7,994 bases of DNA from Thermoplasmata archaeon (GTDB taxonomy: Archaea; Thermoplasmatota; Thermoplasmata; Thermoplasmatales; Thermoplasmataceae): positions 1 to 7,994 of the forward strand of contig JAJZNS010000006.1 of the NCBI GenBank assembly GCA_021811635.1. The letters are read 5' to 3'. The notes beneath the pieces are model-generated. The model did no database searches. It worked only from the letters and a program-made list of their open reading frames with translations, and was not told the DNA's origin. Below, piece by piece: positions 1 to 6,291 of this stretch; within the stretch, counting starts at the first letter, position 1, and every line of letters starts with the position of its first letter. Made by a program: the position numbers and the translations under genes.

Positions 1-2
1 TG

Positions 3-119
3 AAGGCCGTGGTTGAAAGGACGTTCGGGGAGATCTCAATGTTCAATTCGTACTCGATGGGGTGGATCAGGAAGTTTATCCCGAAAGAATACAATAAGTA
101 TCACAAGTTAGGTATTTAA
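3..119 (+). CDS. C-terminal fragment of a DDE transposase (IS5-like), 5' end outside window
   Basis: An open frame enters from the left edge and ends at TAA 117-119, giving 38 residues. It contains VVERTFG at fragment residues 3-9. In IS5/IS4-type transposases the glutamate of a V-E-R-x-F block near the C terminus is the third acidic residue of the DDE catalytic triad that cuts and joins transposon ends. The tail is rich in lysine, arginine and aromatic residues, as is common in these proteins. Only the tail is visible, so the subgroup and the integrity of the gene cannot be judged. It could equally be an intact insertion sequence ending here or a dead fragment. The element's right end should lie a few tens of bases past the stop, but its terminal repeat cannot be recognised without the left end. 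Confidence 0.65.
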   Translation, partial: KAVVERTFGEISMFNSYSMGWIRKFIPKEYNKYHKLGI

Positions 120-125
120 CTATAA

Positions 126-341
126 TTACCTGATACAGCATAATGGCTGTTAAACGTGATTCATGAGCCCATTTATACAATATCTCTGCAAGGGCAAACT
201 TGGTTGAAAATGGGTTGTCCAGCTCAACTCGCCATCCTGACGGGAAAGTCGTTTTGCAAAGCCGGGAATATGATGATGGGAGCCATACACCGCAATTAAG
301 ACACCGGCAAATCTTTTGGGATAGGTAATTAAATGCGCGTC
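126..341 (-). pseudogene. Possible frameshifted relic of an unrecognised gene (minus strand)
   Basis: This 230-base gap between transposase and the next gene has no intact gene. On the minus strand, 341 down to 228 reads openly with a protein-like composition (for example PKRFAGVLIAVYGSHHHIPG). A second frame then continues from about 225 to 126 (for example NPFSTKFALAEILYKWAHES). The join falls at an imperfect 5-base duplication, GAGTT-GAGCT on the minus strand (221-230 region). Removing five bases would fuse the two frames into one run of about 70 codons. No start codon or promoter is evident. The left end meets the transposase, as if an insertion had cut the gene. I do not recognise a family, and chance open frames of this length are possible, so the call is tentative. 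Confidence 0.2.
326..333 (+). promoter_or_regulatory. TATA-like box for the threonine-synthase-like gene
   Basis: The sequence TAATTAAA is centred about 24 bases before the ATG at 353. Archaeal TATA boxes sit about 25-27 bases before the transcription start, so this spacing implies an essentially leaderless mRNA. No Shine-Dalgarno sequence precedes the start, which fits. Confidence 0.4.
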
Positions 342-352
342 AATTCCAGTGT

Positions 353-1360
353 ATGCAAGCTGAGTGTCTTGGCTGTCACAGGGTAAGAAGGGATCTTGAG
401 CCCTATTGTCCGGACTGTGGATCTGTCTACGATCTTAAGCCAGACTTCAGTTACCGTGATAAGATACAGCAAAACTTTCCGTACGTGAGTAAACTGATCG
501 AACTTGGGGAAGTCGAAACGCCAATACTGAAAGCAGATTCATTCGTGGCAAAGCTTGATTACTTCCAGCCCACCTACTCTTACAAGGATCGGGGGAGCAG
601 GATTCTATTGTCATATTTGCTGGAGAAGACCGGTGGATCTGTTACGGTGAACGAGGACTCCTCTGGCAACGCTGGTGCGTCCATTGCAGCATACTCAGCC
701 GCCGCAGGAATAAGGGCCAGGATATTCGTTTCCAGGAACAGTATGAAATCAAAACTGGAACAGATAAGGGCATACGGGGCGGAGGTTGTTGAAATAGATG
801 GCACAAGGGAGGAGGTTTCATCTGCAGCAAAAAGGGCACCCGGCATATATGTTGGGCATTCTTACTGGCCTGAGTTCAGGGACGGAATTCGCACTCTGGC
901 ATATGAAATATTCAGGCAGTGTGGTCCCTCCATGCCAGATTCCATTTACGTCCCGCTGTCGGCCGGTACATTATATTTGGGGCTGGTAAGGGGTCTGGAA
1001 CATCTTGTTTCCAGTGGGGAAATTGACGCTGTTCCAAAGATCATCACAGTACAGCCTGAACTCAACTCTCCAATTTGCAGTGAGCTTGACGGTGTCGGGA
1101 GAAATTATGGGCATTCCATTGCAGATGCACTTGTAACGCGGAACTCGCCGCTGAAGGATCTGATCATTGATGGGATCAGGAAATACGGGCTGTGCATTTC
1201 CGTCACTGATGACGAAATAATTGGAGCGAGGAATTCACTGGCACTGAAAGGGGTGCTGGCAGAATACAGCTCAGCCACAGTCTACGCAGCGTTGAGAAAG
1301 AAACGCATTGGAAATAAGCCGATGATAGTATTGACGGGAAATGGCCTTAAGACCCTGTAA
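353..1360 (+). CDS. Threonine synthase-like PLP enzyme with N-terminal zinc ribbon
   Basis: This is a fold-type II PLP enzyme of 335 residues resembling threonine synthase, which turns O-phosphohomoserine into threonine. A zinc ribbon has two CxxC pairs (C5/C8 and C19/C22), as in many archaeal threonine synthases. K78 in SYKDRG is the expected PLP Schiff-base lysine, SSGNAG (103-108) is the loop that cradles the PLP ring, EYSSAT (304-309) matches the family's EPSSA block, and TGNGLK (328-333) matches the C-terminal TGHGLK signature. The loop that should bind the PLP phosphate reads PLSAGTLYLG (201-210) and has far fewer glycines than the usual GNGGN form. The protein is also somewhat shorter than typical threonine synthases. 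It may therefore be a diverged paralogue with another substrate. It stands alone, convergent with the OsmC gene; no other threonine-pathway gene is in view. Confidence 0.75.
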   Translation: MQAECLGCHRVRRDLEPYCPDCGSVYDLKPDFSYRDKIQQNFPYVSKLIELGEVETPILKADSFVAKLDYFQPTYSYKDRGSRILLSYLLEKTGGSVTVNEDSSGNAGASIAAYSAAAGIRARIFVSRNSMKSKLEQIRAYGAEVVEIDGTREEVSSAAKRAPGIYVGHSYWPEFRDGIRTLAYEIFRQCGPSMPDSIYVPLSAGTLYLGLVRGLEHLVSSGEIDAVPKIITVQPELNSPICSELDGVGRNYGHSIADALVTRNSPLKDLIIDGIRKYGLCISVTDDEIIGARNSLALKGVLAEYSSATVYAALRKKRIGNKPMIVLTGNGLKTL

Positions 1361-1362
1361 GA

Positions 1363-1809
1363 TCAATCCAGATGGGGTTTTACCTTGCTCTCCACCAGAT
1401 TTCCATTTATGGAAACGGAATACCTGACATCAGCACCGCCACGAATTGCAAGTATTGAAACGCTGCAGTATTTGTTGAGAGACAGGTTTATCGCCCTGTT
1501 CACTTTTTCGGCTTCGACGTTCTCCCCCTCAAAGAAATAATGGATATCTGCAAAAACGATGGTTTTCGGATGTTCCTTTGCCCTCTCAGCAGTAATGGTG
1601 CAGCTGTACCTGTCAAGCTTGACTTTCTTCTTATCAAGGATAGAGAGGACATCGGAACTGGTGCATGAGGCCATGGCGAACAACAACAGTTCAGTTGACG
1701 TGAAATTTCTCGATGATTCTTCAAGGGGGCCCTTGATATGTATTTGATCCTTTCCGGCGACTGTGGAAATGTATTCATTGTTCCCCCTGTACTCAAAGCT
1801 TACTTCCAT
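1363..1809 (-). CDS. OsmC/Ohr-family peroxiredoxin-like protein
   Basis: This 148-residue protein is the normal length for the OsmC/Ohr family, cytoplasmic dimers that reduce organic hydroperoxides with two active-site cysteines. The first cysteine is C49 in ELLLFAMASC (40-49), the family's central-helix signature with the conserved glutamate E40. The second is C115 in NKYCSVS (112-118). Both are in the expected places, so the enzyme should be active, probably protecting against organic peroxides; its reductant is not shown. It could belong to the broader OsmC group rather than true Ohr. It starts with ATG at 1809 behind a TATA-like box, and its stop lies two bases from the stop of the convergent threonine-synthase-like gene. 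It is divergent from serS across a 136-base gap that carries both promoters. Confidence 0.85.
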   Translation of the reverse strand: MEVSFEYRGNNEYISTVAGKDQIHIKGPLEESSRNFTSTELLLFAMASCTSSDVLSILDKKKVKLDRYSCTITAERAKEHPKTIVFADIHYFFEGENVEAEKVNRAINLSLNKYCSVSILAIRGGADVRYSVSINGNLVESKVKPHLD

Positions 1810-1830
1810 GAAACGGTTAGGGTGATATCA

Positions 1831-1840
1831 ATTAAAAATA
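1831..1840 (-). promoter_or_regulatory. TATA-like box for the OsmC gene
   Basis: On the minus strand this reads TATTTTTAAT, centred about 27 bases before the ATG at 1809. That is the spacing of a leaderless archaeal transcript and supports this ATG as the start. Confidence 0.5.
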
Positions 1841-1914
1841 ATGCCCTAGTGATGTGCTATTACTTTCACACACTGCCAGTAATATAGAGGTTGCAGTCCG
1901 CGCAACAGAAGTGA

Positions 1915-1922
1915 GATTTATA
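1915..1922 (+). promoter_or_regulatory. TATA-like box for serS; decides its start codon
   Basis: GATTTATA is centred near 1918-1919, about 27 bases before the ATG at 1946 but only about 15 before the upstream in-frame ATG at 1934. Transcription would begin at about 1945, which makes 1946 the start of a leaderless message. Confidence 0.5.
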
Positions 1923-1945
1923 GGGCGGATGACATGCATCTGCGC

Positions 1946-3268
1946 ATGATAGACGTCAAACTGCTAAGGGATAACCCTCAACAGTACTACGATTCCGCAA
2001 GAAAAAGGGGCTTCGGAAAGGAAGAAATCGACAGGTTCTTCATGCTGGACGAACAGTGGCGTGCCGTCCTGAAGGAAGTCAATGATTCAAGGAAGGAAAG
2101 AAATAATCTGTCGCTGCAGGCAAGCGAAACTATCAAAAAAGGTGGATCTGCAGAACAGATAAAGGAGAAGGTCAGGGAAATAAATTCCAGGATCGCAGAG
2201 AGGGAAACCGCACTGAAAACCCTGGAGGCAGACAGGGAAGCCGTACTGTCACTAATCCCGAATCTTCTGCACGAATCCGTTGTCGTGGCGAAGGGTGATG
2301 AGAACGACCAGTTCATCAGGTTTGACGGCAATGCCAGGGTGTTCAGGGATGACAAGGAGGAATTCCTGAGATCTACCGAAAACAAGGGAATATTTTCCCT
2401 GATCGAAAAAAGACCTGACAGCCATGTTGATGTAGAGGAAAGGCTCGATCTCGTGGACCTTGAACGGGCAGCAAAGATTTCTGGCGCAAGATTCTATTTC
2501 CTCAAGAACAGGCTGCTCAAGCTTGAGCTTGCCCTCATAAACTATGCGATCGATTTCTTTTCTCAGAGGGCCTTCACCACTGTATCGCCTCCCTTTATGA
2601 TGAACTATGATCCGCTTTCAAAGGCAACCGACATCGAGACTTTCAAGGAGTCCCTTTACAAGCTGGAAAATGATGACCTCTACCTTATATCCACATCCGA
2701 ACACCCGATCGCAGCAATGCTGAAGGATGAGATACTGGAGGAGGGGGAACTTCCATTGCGCGTCGCGGGAATCTCCCCATGCTTCAGGCGAGAAGCGGGT
2801 GCCCATGGAAAGGATACCAAAGGGATATTCAGGGTGCACCACTTCTACAAGGTCGAGCAATTTGTTTTCTGCAAGCCAGAGCATTCGTGGGATTTTCATG
2901 AGGAACTCACCAGGAATACTGAAGATCTTCTGAGAAGCCTTGAGATTCCATTCAGGGTCGTAAGCATCTGTTCAGGAGAACTTTCGAGGCTCAACGCAAA
3001 GAAATATGACATTGAAGCCTGGTTCCCGGCTCAGGGGAAGTTCAGGGAAGTTGCCTCATCTTCCAACAACACTGACTTTCAGGCCAGATCGCTAAACATA
3101 AGATACCGCACCCGGGAGGGGAACAGGTTTGTCCACACCCTCAACAATACTGGAATTGCAACCACAAGAATAATGGTGTGCATAATGGAGAATTTCCAGA
3201 CTGAAAGCGGCGGAATAAGGATCCCGAAGGCGCTGATCCCCTATACGGGGTTTGAGGAAATTACGTGA
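1946..3268 (+). CDS. serS: Seryl-tRNA synthetase (class II, common type)
   Basis: This cytoplasmic enzyme charges tRNA-Ser with serine. From ATG 1946 it has 440 residues, close to the usual 420-450, and begins MIDVKLLRDNP, the standard SerRS N terminus. The in-frame ATG four codons upstream (1934) lies too close to the TATA box. Residues about 28-105 form the long charged antiparallel coiled coil that grips the tRNA-Ser variable arm. The class II core follows: TSEHP (250-254, serine pocket), motif 2 FRREAGAHGKDTKG (280-293), an EVASSSNNTDFQAR block (368-381) and motif 3 TGIATTRIMVCIMENFQ (402-418) with the ATP-binding arginine R408. It is the common rather than the methanogen-type SerRS. The SNNTDFQARS block carries N375 and S382 where many homologues have cysteine and a second arginine. 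It is convergent with the flavoprotein gene. Confidence 0.95.
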   Translation: MIDVKLLRDNPQQYYDSARKRGFGKEEIDRFFMLDEQWRAVLKEVNDSRKERNNLSLQASETIKKGGSAEQIKEKVREINSRIAERETALKTLEADREAVLSLIPNLLHESVVVAKGDENDQFIRFDGNARVFRDDKEEFLRSTENKGIFSLIEKRPDSHVDVEERLDLVDLERAAKISGARFYFLKNRLLKLELALINYAIDFFSQRAFTTVSPPFMMNYDPLSKATDIETFKESLYKLENDDLYLISTSEHPIAAMLKDEILEEGELPLRVAGISPCFRREAGAHGKDTKGIFRVHHFYKVEQFVFCKPEHSWDFHEELTRNTEDLLRSLEIPFRVVSICSGELSRLNAKKYDIEAWFPAQGKFREVASSSNNTDFQARSLNIRYRTREGNRFVHTLNNTGIATTRIMVCIMENFQTESGGIRIPKALIPYTGFEEIT

Positions 3269-4705
3269 TCATCTCTGAATGATGTTTGGTGAATATTTTT
3301 TCCACCTGTCTAGGTATGGAAGCCACCTGTCGTCGGCAATCTGATCCATGACGTTTAGGTATTCCAGTATGCCTATTACTGCGGTGTCGGCATCCCTGAC
3401 GGCAGATATCAAATCCCTGGCGGTGTTGGTGGAGTCCCCTCCACTGAAAAGGCCAGGTATAGAGGTCATTCCCTGCGGATTGGTAATGATATGCCCAGCC
3501 GGCGTCAGTCTGAGCTTTTTCAGGTACTCGTCCTCCATGAAGCTGAAATCAGTCTCCTGTCCGGTGGCCTCTATCACGGTGTCAGCCTCGATGAACTTGA
3601 CCTTGTCCTTCTGGGGCACGGGTTTTGCCCTGCCATGTCCATCGGAGACCATCTCATTCTCCCAGTATTTGACACCAGTCACCTTCCCGTTCTCACTCAC
3701 ATATTCAAACGGCGTGACCTCCCAGATATATTTCACATTCTCTTCCACTGATTCCTCCAGTTCTTCCTCAGCGTTCAGAGACGGATAGCCAGGTCTGTCG
3801 ATCTCTCTCCGCCTGTACATAATGCATACGTTCTTTGCGCCAAGACGGATAGAAACTCTCGAAGCATCGTTGGCAGTAAAGCCTCCTCCTATTACAACGA
3901 CGTTTTTCCCCACCTGAATCTTTTCACCCAGGTTGGCCCTTCTGAGGAATTCGGTGGCATGGTAGATCCCTTTTGCCTCGCTGCCCGGCGTGCCGGTCAT
4001 TCTGGGCTTGTGGTTTCCCACGCCAATAAATACGGCATCATACTCATTCATGATGTTGGCAAACTTGATATCGTCCCCGATTCTGGTGTTCAGCCTGACC
4101 TCAACCCCCAGTGACAGGATGAAATTAATCTCCTTGTCAATGACGGAGTCCGGCAACCTGTACCGGGGTATGCCTACACGCATGAAACCCCCGAGCACGG
4201 GAAGGGATTCAAACAGGGTCACCTTCACTCCCTGAATCGCCAGATAGTAAGCTGCAGTCAGACCTGCAGGTCCTCCCCCAACCACCGCCACTTTTTTGTT
4301 GATAAAGCTTCTCCTGGGAGTGTCCAGTATCTTCGAATAATCGTCAAACTGGTCAGCAGCATACCTCTTGAGGTGGCGAATAGCTATCGGCCCTCCTGTG
4401 TCATACAACACGCATATGTCTTCGCACATATGGGTGCACACCCTGCCTATTATGGCAGGAAAAGGAAGATTTTCGAACACGATCCTGACTGTTTCCGCAG
4501 GGTCGCCCAGTGCGGTGCTTCTGATATATCCACCAATATCAAGGCTGGCCGGACAGGACTGAGTGCATATATTGCAGCCAATACACCTTCCAGCTTCAGC
4601 ATAAGCCTCCTGCTGGGTGTATTCCTTGAGGGGTTCCACTTCGAAGGAGCCTACCCTTTTCTCAGGCAATTCGCTCTGTATCTTTACCCTCTCAAAGTTT
4701 AGCAT
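3269..4705 (-). CDS. Fe-S/FAD NAD(P)H oxidoreductase, glutamate synthase small-subunit (GltD/SudA/NfnB) family
   Basis: From ATG 4705 this cytoplasmic flavoprotein has 478 residues; an earlier in-frame TTG at 4726 would add seven. Positions below count from that TTG. The N-terminal Fe-S domain has C48/C51/C54/C58 followed by P, then GRVCTHMCEDIC (C97, C101, C105). An FAD-binding GGGPAG (150-155), an NAD(P)H-binding VIGGGFTAND (278-287) with the NADPH-type YRRRE (304-308), and the distal FAD motif SGGD (428-431) follow. The family moves electrons between NAD(P)H and a partner: glutamate synthase large subunit, ferredoxin (Nfn) or sulfur compounds (SuDH). No large subunit or partner lies in the window, so glutamate synthesis is not shown. 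It lies downstream of the TauE-DUF1634 operon on the same strand, but a 114-base gap with its own TATA-like box suggests separate transcription. Confidence 0.85.
   Translation of the reverse strand: MLNFERVKIQSELPEKRVGSFEVEPLKEYTQQEAYAEAGRCIGCNICTQSCPASLDIGGYIRSTALGDPAETVRIVFENLPFPAIIGRVCTHMCEDICVLYDTGGPIAIRHLKRYAADQFDDYSKILDTPRRSFINKKVAVVGGGPAGLTAAYYLAIQGVKVTLFESLPVLGGFMRVGIPRYRLPDSVIDKEINFILSLGVEVRLNTRIGDDIKFANIMNEYDAVFIGVGNHKPRMTGTPGSEAKGIYHATEFLRRANLGEKIQVGKNVVVIGGGFTANDASRVSIRLGAKNVCIMYRRREIDRPGYPSLNAEEELEESVEENVKYIWEVTPFEYVSENGKVTGVKYWENEMVSDGHGRAKPVPQKDKVKFIEADTVIEATGQETDFSFMEDEYLKKLRLTPAGHIITNPQGMTSIPGLFSGGDSTNTARDLISAVRDADTAVIGILEYLNVMDQIADDRWLPYLDRWKKYSPNIIQR
3296..3301 (+). terminator. 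Candidate oligo-T terminator for serS
   Basis: A run of six T residues lies 28-33 bases after the serS stop, preceded by A/T-rich sequence. Archaeal RNA polymerase can stop at U-runs without a hairpin. The site lies inside the 3' end of the convergent flavoprotein gene, so it may be there by chance. Confidence 0.3.
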
Positions 4706-4731
4706 TTTGCCGTCCAGTATCAACAATCCGG

Positions 4732-4739
4732 TAATAAAT
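4732..4739 (-). promoter_or_regulatory. TATA-like box for the Fe-S flavoprotein gene
   Basis: The minus strand reads TTTATTA within AAATTTATTAC, centred about 31 bases before ATG 4705. This gives a leader of a few bases. It lies only about 10 bases before the alternative TTG at 4726, so it favours ATG 4705 as the start. Confidence 0.4.
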
Positions 4740-4765
4740 TTTGATTGATGACAGGAGCTAAATAC

Positions 4766-4785
4766 ATTTCCTGCTGAAAGGAAAT
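4766..4785. promoter_or_regulatory. Perfect 7-base inverted repeat, possible operator
   Basis: ATTTCCT (4766-4772) and AGGAAAT (4779-4785) are exact reverse complements separated by six bases. The dyad sits about 27-53 bases upstream of the flavoprotein's TATA-like box. On the other strand it falls between a TATA-like TAAATAC and the micro-ORF start at 4789. The position suits a regulator binding site, but a single short dyad can arise by chance. Confidence 0.3.
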
Positions 4786-4788
4786 AAC

Positions 4789-4842
4789 ATGGGGAAGCTA
4801 GCAGATCCGGACAGCGTTCTCACAGTACAAATATGGATATAA
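4789..4842 (+). CDS. Possible leaderless micro-ORF of 17 codons
   Basis: ATG 4789 opens a 17-codon frame (MGKLADPDSVLTVQIWI) ending in TAA 4840-4842. A TATA-like CTAAATAC (4758-4765) is centred about 27 bases upstream, the geometry of the leaderless genes in this window, and AAGGAAAT lies just before the start. Its end overlaps the 3' end of the DUF1634 gene on the opposite strand. I know no homologue and short frames are common by chance. The same signals could instead drive a small antisense RNA. Confidence 0.15.
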   Translation: MGKLADPDSVLTVQIWI

Positions 4843-5197
4843 GCAGTATCGATAGCACGTACAGAGACATAACCACATATTTCAGGTTCTTCTGATTTGC
4901 AAACTCAACCAGTGAAACGGCAACCACGGAGACCGGTGTAAAAATCAGCACCCATAGGCCAAAGGCGATGAAATAAAGCCCATCAAAACCAGCCACTCCG
5001 GAAAAAAGATCTGACAGATTTATCATGCTTGATGTGACCGTAGTTGAATTGAGTGACGCAATCTGCTGGAGATCGTATCCGGCAGCACCATTGCGAATGA
5101 CAACAAGGGCAAGCCCGGCGATGATGAAGAAGATGCTTACTACCACACCGGATCGCAGAATATAGCTCGTGACCAGGTCACTATCCCACTTTGGCAA
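4820..5197 (-). CDS. DUF1634 family membrane protein, partner of the TauE/SafE permease
   Basis: This is a 125-residue integral membrane protein with three predicted membrane spans at roughly residues 13-34, 73-98 and 106-125, joined by a polar segment. Size and pattern match DUF1634, whose genes often sit beside TauE/SafE permeases in archaea and some bacteria. Its biochemical role is unknown; a small accessory subunit of the permease is an inference from gene linkage. The start is TTG at 5197: a perfect GGAGGT lies nine bases upstream, a stop codon precedes it in frame, and no ATG occurs before residue 58. The gene starts inside the last codons of the permease gene (17-base overlap), so the two should be cotranscribed and translationally coupled. 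Confidence 0.75.
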   Translation of the reverse strand: MPKWDSDLVTSYILRSGVVVSIFFIIAGLALVVIRNGAAGYDLQQIASLNSTTVTSSMINLSDLFSGVAGFDGLYFIAFGLWVLIFTPVSVVAVSLVEFANQKNLKYVVMSLYVLSILLISIFVL

Positions 5198-6164
5198 TTT
5201 TTCTCGACCTCCCTATCCAGTAGTATGCTATGGCAATCATCACTATTGACAGAAGTATGGCATAAAGGGTCTGGGACATAATTGTAATATAGACTATGGG
5301 GGAATTTGATAGCCCCCTGAACACCATGTCCCACCCTAGAAATGACAGTATCACGAAGAAGACCCACCTGATCTCCTTGTTGGTTAGCTTCATAAGCAAC
5401 TTTGCCCCGAAAAATGACCCAATGACCACCCCTATCGCTGTTGCAGACGCCAGGAACGGTTGTATGTAGCCAAGCTTCCAGTATATTGAGCTGCCTGTGG
5501 CTGCCGTGATCCCGATCATGAAGTTGCTGGTTGTCGTTGTCACCTTCATGGGTAGGTTCATGGCCCAGTCCATCCCCATTACCTTGAGGGCGCCGCTCCC
5601 TATGCCCAGCAAGCCGGAAATAAAACCGGCAAAAAACATTACTGCCTCTGCCTGGAACCATCTGACGCCGCTGTACTCGACCTCCTTTTTCAGTCTTGGA
5701 TCGAAGTATTTTCCATTCAACTGAAAGAACTTTGTTGTTCTGTCGGGAGGCATGTCCTTCGGAAGCTCAGACATGGATCTGTGGATGGTGGGAACCATGG
5801 AAAGCAATAACACAGTGCCGAACAGTATAAAAATAACCCAGAGCAGGTCAGCCCTGTCGATGAAGTAAAGGGTGAAACTTCCGATAATTGCGCCTGTTGT
5901 TGTCGCCATTTCCAGGCCGATTCCAATCTTCACGTTGGCTATTTTCTGTCTTGTGAATGCGGATGCTGATCCCGCTGAAGTGGCTATTGTTGAGATAAGG
6001 CTCGCTCCAGTAGCGAGTATGATGGGGACACCGAAAAAGAGGGTAAGCAGAGGGACAAGGACAGTTCCGCCCCCGAGGCCGGTCATGGAGCCGACAAGCC
6101 CAGCAAACAATCCGGCGAGCATTATCGTGAGGAAGGTGATTATAACTCCAACAAGCCCGACCAC
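5181..6164 (-). CDS. TauE/SafE family sulfite/organosulfonate-type anion permease
   Basis: A 327-residue inner-membrane permease of the TauE/SafE (formerly DUF81) family, whose characterised members move sulfite, sulfoacetate or related anions. Two inverted halves are visible. GLVGSMTGLGGGTVLVPLL (22-40) is the first-half signature and GFISGLLGIGSGALKV (180-195) the second, where the usual GGG reads GSG. About eight hydrophobic spans flank a polar central loop (about 127-170). TTTTSNFMIGITAATG (209-224) is the conserved segment after repeat two. The substrate cannot be read from sequence. The start is GTG at 6164 behind a TATA-like box 25 bases upstream. The DUF1634 gene overlaps its end and is probably its partner; pdxS is divergent across a 127-base gap. 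Confidence 0.88.
   Translation of the reverse strand: MVGLVGVIITFLTIMLAGLFAGLVGSMTGLGGGTVLVPLLTLFFGVPIILATGASLISTIATSAGSASAFTRQKIANVKIGIGLEMATTTGAIIGSFTLYFIDRADLLWVIFILFGTVLLLSMVPTIHRSMSELPKDMPPDRTTKFFQLNGKYFDPRLKKEVEYSGVRWFQAEAVMFFAGFISGLLGIGSGALKVMGMDWAMNLPMKVTTTTSNFMIGITAATGSSIYWKLGYIQPFLASATAIGVVIGSFFGAKLLMKLTNKEIRWVFFVILSFLGWDMVFRGLSNSPIVYITIMSQTLYAILLSIVMIAIAYYWIGRSRKIAKVG
5207..5212 (-). promoter_or_regulatory. Shine-Dalgarno site for the DUF1634 gene
   Basis: The minus strand reads GGAGGT nine bases before TTG 5197, inside the 3' end of the permease gene. It fixes the non-ATG start. It also contrasts with the leaderless first genes here: the downstream gene in this operon relies on Shine-Dalgarno initiation. 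Confidence 0.7.
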
Positions 6165-6183
6165 AAATCAGGATAATTACATC

Positions 6184-6193
6184 ATTAAAAAAA
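6184..6193 (-). promoter_or_regulatory. TATA-like box for the TauE-DUF1634 operon
   Basis: The minus strand reads TTTTTTTAAT, centred about 25 bases before GTG 6164. This supports a leaderless message and the GTG start. Confidence 0.45.
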
Positions 6194-6256
6194 GCTTCAG
6201 TTTCCCTTCCAGAAATATGCCAAATTTTTGAGATTTACCTTTGCGTAAGAGGCTAC

Positions 6257-6264
6257 CTATAAAT
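6257..6264 (+). promoter_or_regulatory. TATA box for pdxS
   Basis: CTATAAAT is the clearest TATA box in the window, centred about 31 bases before ATG 6292 and implying a leader of roughly five bases. It lies inside the longer open frame that begins with TTG 6241, so that upstream start is unlikely. Confidence 0.6.
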
Positions 6265-6291
6265 AGAAATGTAAGTAATCAATCTGGGGGT

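Noticed and set aside
135..150. ACAGC/GCTGT inverted repeat after the transposase stop, considered as an insertion sequence end or terminator
   Set aside because: Only five bases long, and the other end of the element is outside the window, so it cannot be matched as a terminal repeat.
1890..1906. Hairpin GTTGC-7-GCAAC just upstream of the serS TATA box
   Set aside because: A five-base stem is too short to claim as an operator or leader element; it would lie outside a leaderless transcript.
1934..1945. Upstream in-frame ATG as the start of serS
   Set aside because: It adds four residues (MHLR) before the standard MIDVKLL beginning and lies only about 15 bases after the TATA-like box, too close for archaeal initiation.
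1987..2385. 132-codon minus-strand open frame, rich in serine and leucine
   Set aside because: It is the complement of the charged coiled coil of SerRS, where Glu/Lys codons read backwards as Ser/Leu/Phe; not a gene.
5140..5661. 173-codon minus-strand open frame overlapping both membrane protein genes
   Set aside because: It is a frame shadow of the TauE/SafE gene, which has the family motifs; the alternative frame is rich in His, Gly and Arg without any domain.
6241..6291. TTG-initiated 17-codon extension of pdxS
   Set aside because: The best TATA box in the window lies inside this stretch, and PdxS proteins do not need the extra residues.
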